Assembly (NCBI GenBank): GCA_028274885.1
Contig: JAQCMX010000182.1
Location: 1-9,407, forward strand
Direction: 5' to 3'
DNA: 9,407 nucleotides
Source of the DNA: Haloarculaceae archaeon
GTDB taxonomy: Archaea; Halobacteriota; Halobacteria; Halobacteriales; Haloarculaceae
Shown here: positions 6,148 through 9,407 of the stretch, piece after piece
Layout: each line of letters begins with the position of its first letter
Numbering within the stretch: position 1 is the first letter of the stretch
Notes under the pieces: model-generated
Database searches by the model: none
Seen by the model: the letters and a program-made list of their open reading frames with translations, nothing else
Told to the model about the DNA's origin: nothing
Made by a program: the position numbers and the translations under genes

Positions 6148-7655
6148 CAGTGCATCACCTCCACGTTCCGCAGGAGTTCCAGGTCACACAGCGTCCCGTG
6201 GACGTCACGGATGTCCTCGAACCCGTAGATGAGCATGAGGAGTCGCTCCAGGGAGAGCCCCCAGGCCATCACGTCTGCCTCGACACCCAGGGGCTGACGG
6301 ACCTCCTCCCGGAAGATACCGGAGTTGCCGACCTCGACGAGTTCGCCCGTCTCGGGGTGGGTCCCGAACAGCTCGAAGGACGGCTCGGTGTAAGGGTTGT
6401 AGTGGGGCTTGAACTCCAGATCGGTGATGCCAAACTGCCGGTAGAACTCGGTGAACGTGCCCATCAGGTCCCGCGCCGAGAGCTCCTCGGCCAGGACCCA
6501 TCCCTCGATCTGGAAAAACTCGAGCAGGTGGGTCGGGTCGAGCGTGTCGTTGCGGTAGACCTTTTCGACGCTGAAGTACCGCTCTGGCGGTTCGAGGTCG
6601 CCTTCCTGATAGCCCGAGAGGTACCGCATCGACAGCGAGGTGGTGTGACCGCGCAGATCCAGTGACTTGGCGACGTCTGTGTCCCACGGGGAGTGGTACC
6701 CCTCACCGTCCGGACCGACACCGTCGAGATGGGCCGACCGGACGCGTTCGACCAGTTCCTCCGGGAGGGCCTGAATCTGCCCCGGACTGTCCAGATCGAA
6801 CTGATCCCAGTGGGTCCGCGCGGGGTGGTCCTGTGGCATAAACAGGCAGTCGTTGATCCAGAACTGGGCGTCGGCGTGTGGCCCCGCCATCTCCGTGAAC
6901 CCCATGCCGACGAGGACGTCCTTGACGCGGTTTGCGGTCTGGCGGAGGATGTGTTCCTTGCCGTGGGTGATGTCCTCGGCGTCGGCTGTAACCTTGTACT
7001 CCTCGAACTCGACGTCTCGCCACTCGCCGCTTGTCAGGAGTTTTGCTGTGATCCGATCGACGGTCTCGGCGGCCTCCACCCCGTCGGTCAGTGCCGTCAC
7101 GCCGTCGTCGGTCAGCCGGACCTCCCGGACCGTCGATGTGTTGCGCTCGACGAGGCCCCGTCCGTCAAGGCGTTCGAGCACCTGCTCGTCTGGGACAGAC
7201 TCGTCGGCCGCCAGTGCCTCGAGAGCCAGGCGTTCTCGATCCGACTCGGGGCCTGCGTCACCGTCGACGGTAACGTGTCCGCTCTCGACTTCCCCGTATC
7301 CCTTTCGGGCGAAGTTTGCAAGGGCGATATCGACCGCATCGCCGTCCAGCGCAGCCTCGCTGAGGACGTCACCCAGCGGGACCGAACCGTCGGCGGCGCC
7401 CGCATCGAGGGCTGCCGCATAGAGGCGAAGTTCGGGCAGCCCCTCACGGACGTACTCGGCGCCCTCCTCGGTCAGCGAGACTGTCTCCTCCTCGCAGTCC
7501 CGGACGGCCAGCAGCCCCGACTCGTCGAGTTCGAAGGCCGCCCGCGTTGCGGTTTCGGGCTGGAGGTCGGCGTCGCTTGCAATGTCGGTTATCGGACGAT
7601 CCGTCTCTGCGTCCGCGGCACGTAATACCGCGACCTGTGCGTGTGGGAGTTGCAT
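6147..7655 (-). CDS. pheS: Phenylalanyl-tRNA synthetase alpha subunit
   Basis: This is the catalytic chain that activates phenylalanine with ATP and transfers it to tRNA-Phe. The 502 residues fit the archaeal/eukaryotic form, with an N-terminal region of winged-helix modules (about 1-190) that bind tRNA in place of the bacterial coiled coil. The class II core follows: FWINDCLFMPQDHPAR (265-280), LRGHTTSLSMRYL (334-346), motif 2 from RYFSVEKVYRNDTLDPTHLL to EFFQIEGWVL (359-388), FKPHYNPYTEPSFELF (415-430) and motif 3 GLSLERLLML (466-475). The RGHTTS site is RTHTT in many relatives, a mild variation. ATG at 7655 gives the N-terminus expected for the winged-helix domain (MQLPHAQVAVLRA). It is the first gene of the pheS-pheT operon and diverges from trpS. 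No attenuator of bacterial type is apparent. Confidence 0.97.
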   Translation of the reverse strand: MQLPHAQVAVLRAADAETDRPITDIASDADLQPETATRAAFELDESGLLAVRDCEEETVSLTEEGAEYVREGLPELRLYAAALDAGAADGSVPLGDVLSEAALDGDAVDIALANFARKGYGEVESGHVTVDGDAGPESDRERLALEALAADESVPDEQVLERLDGRGLVERNTSTVREVRLTDDGVTALTDGVEAAETVDRITAKLLTSGEWRDVEFEEYKVTADAEDITHGKEHILRQTANRVKDVLVGMGFTEMAGPHADAQFWINDCLFMPQDHPARTHWDQFDLDSPGQIQALPEELVERVRSAHLDGVGPDGEGYHSPWDTDVAKSLDLRGHTTSLSMRYLSGYQEGDLEPPERYFSVEKVYRNDTLDPTHLLEFFQIEGWVLAEELSARDLMGTFTEFYRQFGITDLEFKPHYNPYTEPSFELFGTHPETGELVEVGNSGIFREEVRQPLGVEADVMAWGLSLERLLMLIYGFEDIRDVHGTLCDLELLRNVEVMH

Positions 7656-7774
7656 TCGTCGTTGGTGGATACACCGCAGGTTGGCCAGTTAACGGTTCTC
7701 ACTCGCGCCCGAACGGTCGGTTTCGCCGGCTGAGCCCTGCTACGGGGTCGCCGGGTCCACCGCCCAGTTCAGGC

Positions 7775-7877
7775 AAAAAAGAAGCCAGACCCCAGTGTCG
7801 TCGCTGCTTTGCAGGCTGGATACCGGTCGTGGGGTATAACCGACATACATGATCGGTCGTAACGAGATGATAAAAAC
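7775..7877 (-). ncRNA. Candidate short leader or small RNA upstream of pheS
   Basis: On the minus strand a TATA-like TTTTTAT (7876-7870) is followed about 90 bases later by a T6 run (7780-7775), the best terminator-like tract in the region. A transcript from about 7845 to 7775 would be roughly 70 bases and could fold around CTGC-AAA-GCAG (near 7807-7817) and an outer AGCC/GGCT pairing just before the T run. It lies 120 bases upstream of pheS on the same strand, so it might also be a premature stop site in a long pheS leader. This is inference from weak signals only. Confidence 0.15.
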
Positions 7878-7948
7878 GTTGTGGACGGGCAGAGCGTTCG
7901 ATCGAGCGTGGTGACCCTCTCCAGTCCCGTCCGTTCGTAGCCGTTTTT

Positions 7949-8006
7949 GACACGTTATCCCCACGACCGAAACGAACACTTTTTGCGCGTGTCGCCGCGA
8001 GACACG
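7949..8006. repeat. Three GACACG half-sites upstream of trpS
   Basis: GACACGTT occurs at 7949-7956 and again at 8001-8008, 52 bases apart, close to five helical turns. The inverse CGTGTC lies at 7988-7993 and forms a perfect six-base inverted repeat with GACACG at 8001-8006 (seven-base spacer). The set ends four bases before the trpS start codon, a position suited to an operator or to a hairpin close to the start. Confidence 0.35.
7978..7985 (+). promoter_or_regulatory. Candidate trpS promoter box
   Basis: ACTTTTTG, preceded by the purine-rich CGAAACGAAC that could serve as a TFB-recognition element, lies about 30 bases before the trpS ATG. That spacing suits a leaderless or nearly leaderless transcript. 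An alternative T5 run at 7944-7948 would give a leader of about 40 bases holding the inverted repeat. Confidence 0.35.
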
Positions 8007-8010
8007 TTCA

Positions 8011-9407
8011 ATGACCCACGACTCGCCCGATTCGGAGACCGACGACCGCACCGCCGACGCTCCACGCCGTGTCGACGGCGGTGAGCGAGAGGACGTGACC
8101 CGGCCCTCGGCGGCACCCGACGGTGGTGTTGCCGGGACCGACGACGTCGCGCTGGACCCGTGGGGTTCCTCGACGGTCGCCAACTACCGCAAACTCTTCG
8201 ACCAGTTCGGTATCGAGCGCTTCGAGGAGGTACTCCCGGAGGTGCCGGAGCCACACGCGCTGATGCGCAGGGGTGTCATCTTTGGTCACCGTGATTACCG
8301 GCCGGTGGCCAGGGCGATGCGCGAGGACGAACCGTTCGCCGCGCTCTCGGGGTTCATGCCGACGGGCGATCCCCACATCGGGCACAAGCTCGTCTTCGAC
8401 GAGCTCATCTGGCATCAAAAACAGGGCGGCGACGCCTACGCACTGATCGCCGACCTCGAGGCCCACAGCGCCCGGGACCTCCCGTGGGCGGAGATCGACG
8501 AGCACACGCGCAACTACGTGGTGTCCCTGCTCGCGCTGGGTTTTGACCCCGAGGACGGAACGCTCTACCGCCAGTCGACCAACCGCGAGGTGCAGGATCT
8601 TGCCTTCGAACTCGGGGTGGAGGCCAACTTCTCCGAACTGGCAGCCATCTACGACTTCGACGGCGAAACCGACGTCTCGCACATGCAGTCTGTCGTCACC
8701 CAGATGGCGGATATCCTCTACCCGCAGCTAGCGGAGCCGAAACCGACCGTGATCCCCGTCGGGCCGGATCAGGATCCCCATGTCAGGCTGGCGCGGGACC
8801 TCGCGGCACGCGTGCGGTACTTCCGCGTCACCGAGGCCTATGCGAGTTTCGAGATCAGCGACGCCGGGCGGTCGCTGCTTGCCGACGCCTACCAGACGCT
8901 TTCGGACCGCCGTCCCGACGGGACGATCAGGTGTGAGGATGCGGCCGCGATGCTCGAGGGCGAGCGCGAACCCGGGACGACAGATGTCGAGGCCGCGACA
9001 CGCAAAGACACGATCGCAATGCTCAACGAGGCGGGCAAGGAACCGCTCCGACCCCGGGTGCGCTTTGTCGATCGGAACGCGACCGAGGCGGCCTTCGAGG
9101 GGCTGATCGAGACGATCGACGGCGAGAAACGCGTCTACGACGAACACATCGACGCGTTCGATCTCGACCACGAGGCTGCGAGAGAGCTTGCTCGCGAGGT
9201 CGAACTAGAGTATGGGGGCTACGGCTTCCAGCCCCCCACATCTATCTACCACCGGTTTATGACCGGGCTTACCGGCGGGAAGATGTCCTCCTCGGTGCCT
9301 GCCTCCCACATCAGCCTGCTCGACGACCCCTCGGACGGGTACGACAAGGTCAAAACAGCCACGACAGGTGGGCGCGAGACGGCCGAAAAGCAGCGCGAAC
9401 TCGGCGG
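8011..9407 (+). CDS. trpS: Tryptophanyl-tRNA synthetase, archaeal type, 3' end cut by window
   Basis: This class I synthetase charges tRNA-Trp. From ATG at 8011 the frame stays open for 465 codons to the window end; the C-terminus is missing. Residues 1-45 form an acidic, Asp/Gly/Ala-rich tail of low complexity. The conserved part begins near DPWGSSTVANYRKLF (49-63). The Rossmann fold shows SGFMPTGDPHIGHKLVFDEL (113-132, the HIGH motif), the tryptophan/ATP region VIPVGPDQDPHVRLARDLAARV (247-268) and, much later, YGFQPPTSIYHRFMTGLTGGKMSSSVP (404-430) with the KMSSS loop. Archaeal relatives join those last two blocks almost directly; here about 125 residues (274-400) intervene, without a break in codon bias. 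The end, TATTGGRETAEKQRELGG, is the usual anticodon-domain entry. An in-frame ATG further down (Met85) would remove conserved sequence, so the 8011 start is preferred, though tail length is uncertain. Confidence 0.96.
   Translation, partial: MTHDSPDSETDDRTADAPRRVDGGEREDVTRPSAAPDGGVAGTDDVALDPWGSSTVANYRKLFDQFGIERFEEVLPEVPEPHALMRRGVIFGHRDYRPVARAMREDEPFAALSGFMPTGDPHIGHKLVFDELIWHQKQGGDAYALIADLEAHSARDLPWAEIDEHTRNYVVSLLALGFDPEDGTLYRQSTNREVQDLAFELGVEANFSELAAIYDFDGETDVSHMQSVVTQMADILYPQLAEPKPTVIPVGPDQDPHVRLARDLAARVRYFRVTEAYASFEISDAGRSLLADAYQTLSDRRPDGTIRCEDAAAMLEGEREPGTTDVEAATRKDTIAMLNEAGKEPLRPRVRFVDRNATEAAFEGLIETIDGEKRVYDEHIDAFDLDHEAARELAREVELEYGGYGFQPPTSIYHRFMTGLTGGKMSSSVPASHISLLDDPSDGYDKVKTATTGGRETAEKQRELG

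Larger units (their letters stand above)
7656..8010. other. Divergent intergenic region between pheS and trpS
   Basis: These 355 bases contain no convincing gene; open frames here lack the codon bias of the neighbours. The region must carry both divergent promoters. For pheS, only a weak candidate box is seen (GTTAAC at 7688-7693, about 35 bases from the start). Other items are an A6 run at 7775-7780, a direct repeat CGGTCGT at 7824-7830 and 7854-7860, an inverted repeat ACCGA/TCGGT at 7839-7843 and 7853-7857, and an A/T box ATAAAAAC at 7870-7877. Repeats close to trpS are listed separately. Confidence 0.55.

Noticed and set aside
6693..7625. 310-codon plus-strand open frame opposite pheS
   Set aside because: It is antisense to the pheS winged-helix and core regions; no independent motif or promoter is seen.
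7699..7953. 84-codon minus-strand open frame in the pheS-trpS spacer
   Set aside because: It is basic and of mixed composition without codon bias or start signals; it is more likely non-coding, although a small basic protein cannot be fully excluded.
8008..8682. 224-codon minus-strand open frame opposite trpS
   Set aside because: It is antisense to trpS, which carries the HIGH and KMSSS motifs in the correct order.

Overview
This window looks like a haloarchaeal chromosome segment. The proteins are rich in Asp and Glu and poor in Lys, third codon positions are mostly G or C, and promoters look archaeal: TATA-like A/T islands about 25-40 bases before start codons, often with little or no leader. 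Four gene families point the same way: an MC1-type chromosomal protein, archaeal-type PheS and PheT, an archaeal-type tryptophanyl-tRNA synthetase, and a small AbrB-like protein ahead of pyrD. I do not assign a genus.

Layout from left to right. Positions 1-430 are more A/T-rich than the rest and hold no convincing complete gene, only two doubtful minus-strand fragments. An MC1 DNA-binding protein gene lies on the minus strand (431-742) with a clear TATA box and Shine-Dalgarno sequence. After a 353-base gap, a 65-residue AbrB-like gene and pyrD (dihydroorotate dehydrogenase, pyrimidine synthesis) run on the plus strand as a probable two-gene unit. pyrD converges on a minus-strand sulfatase/phosphatase-superfamily gene (2405-3730), with a GC hairpin between them. 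Behind the sulfatase, also on the minus strand, are a GNAT acetyltransferase (3780-4298) and the pheS-pheT pair (7655 down to 4420). pheS and pheT overlap by one base and make the two subunits of phenylalanyl-tRNA synthetase. A 355-base divergent region separates pheS from trpS, which reads rightward and is cut by the window end after 465 codons.

The genes are mostly housekeeping: aminoacylation of tRNA-Phe and tRNA-Trp, pyrimidine synthesis and chromatin. I see no CRISPR array, complete insertion sequence, defence system, toxin-antitoxin pair, rRNA or tRNA gene. I do not see an obvious new multi-gene system.

The points worth a second look are at residue and site level. The PyrD has a class 2 architecture but a cysteine where class 2 enzymes use serine as catalytic base. 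The sulfatase-like protein lacks a standard formylglycine motif. The TrpRS carries a roughly 125-residue insertion just before the KMSSS loop. The trpS upstream region has three GACACG half-sites, and the pheS-trpS spacer has a possible small transcript.
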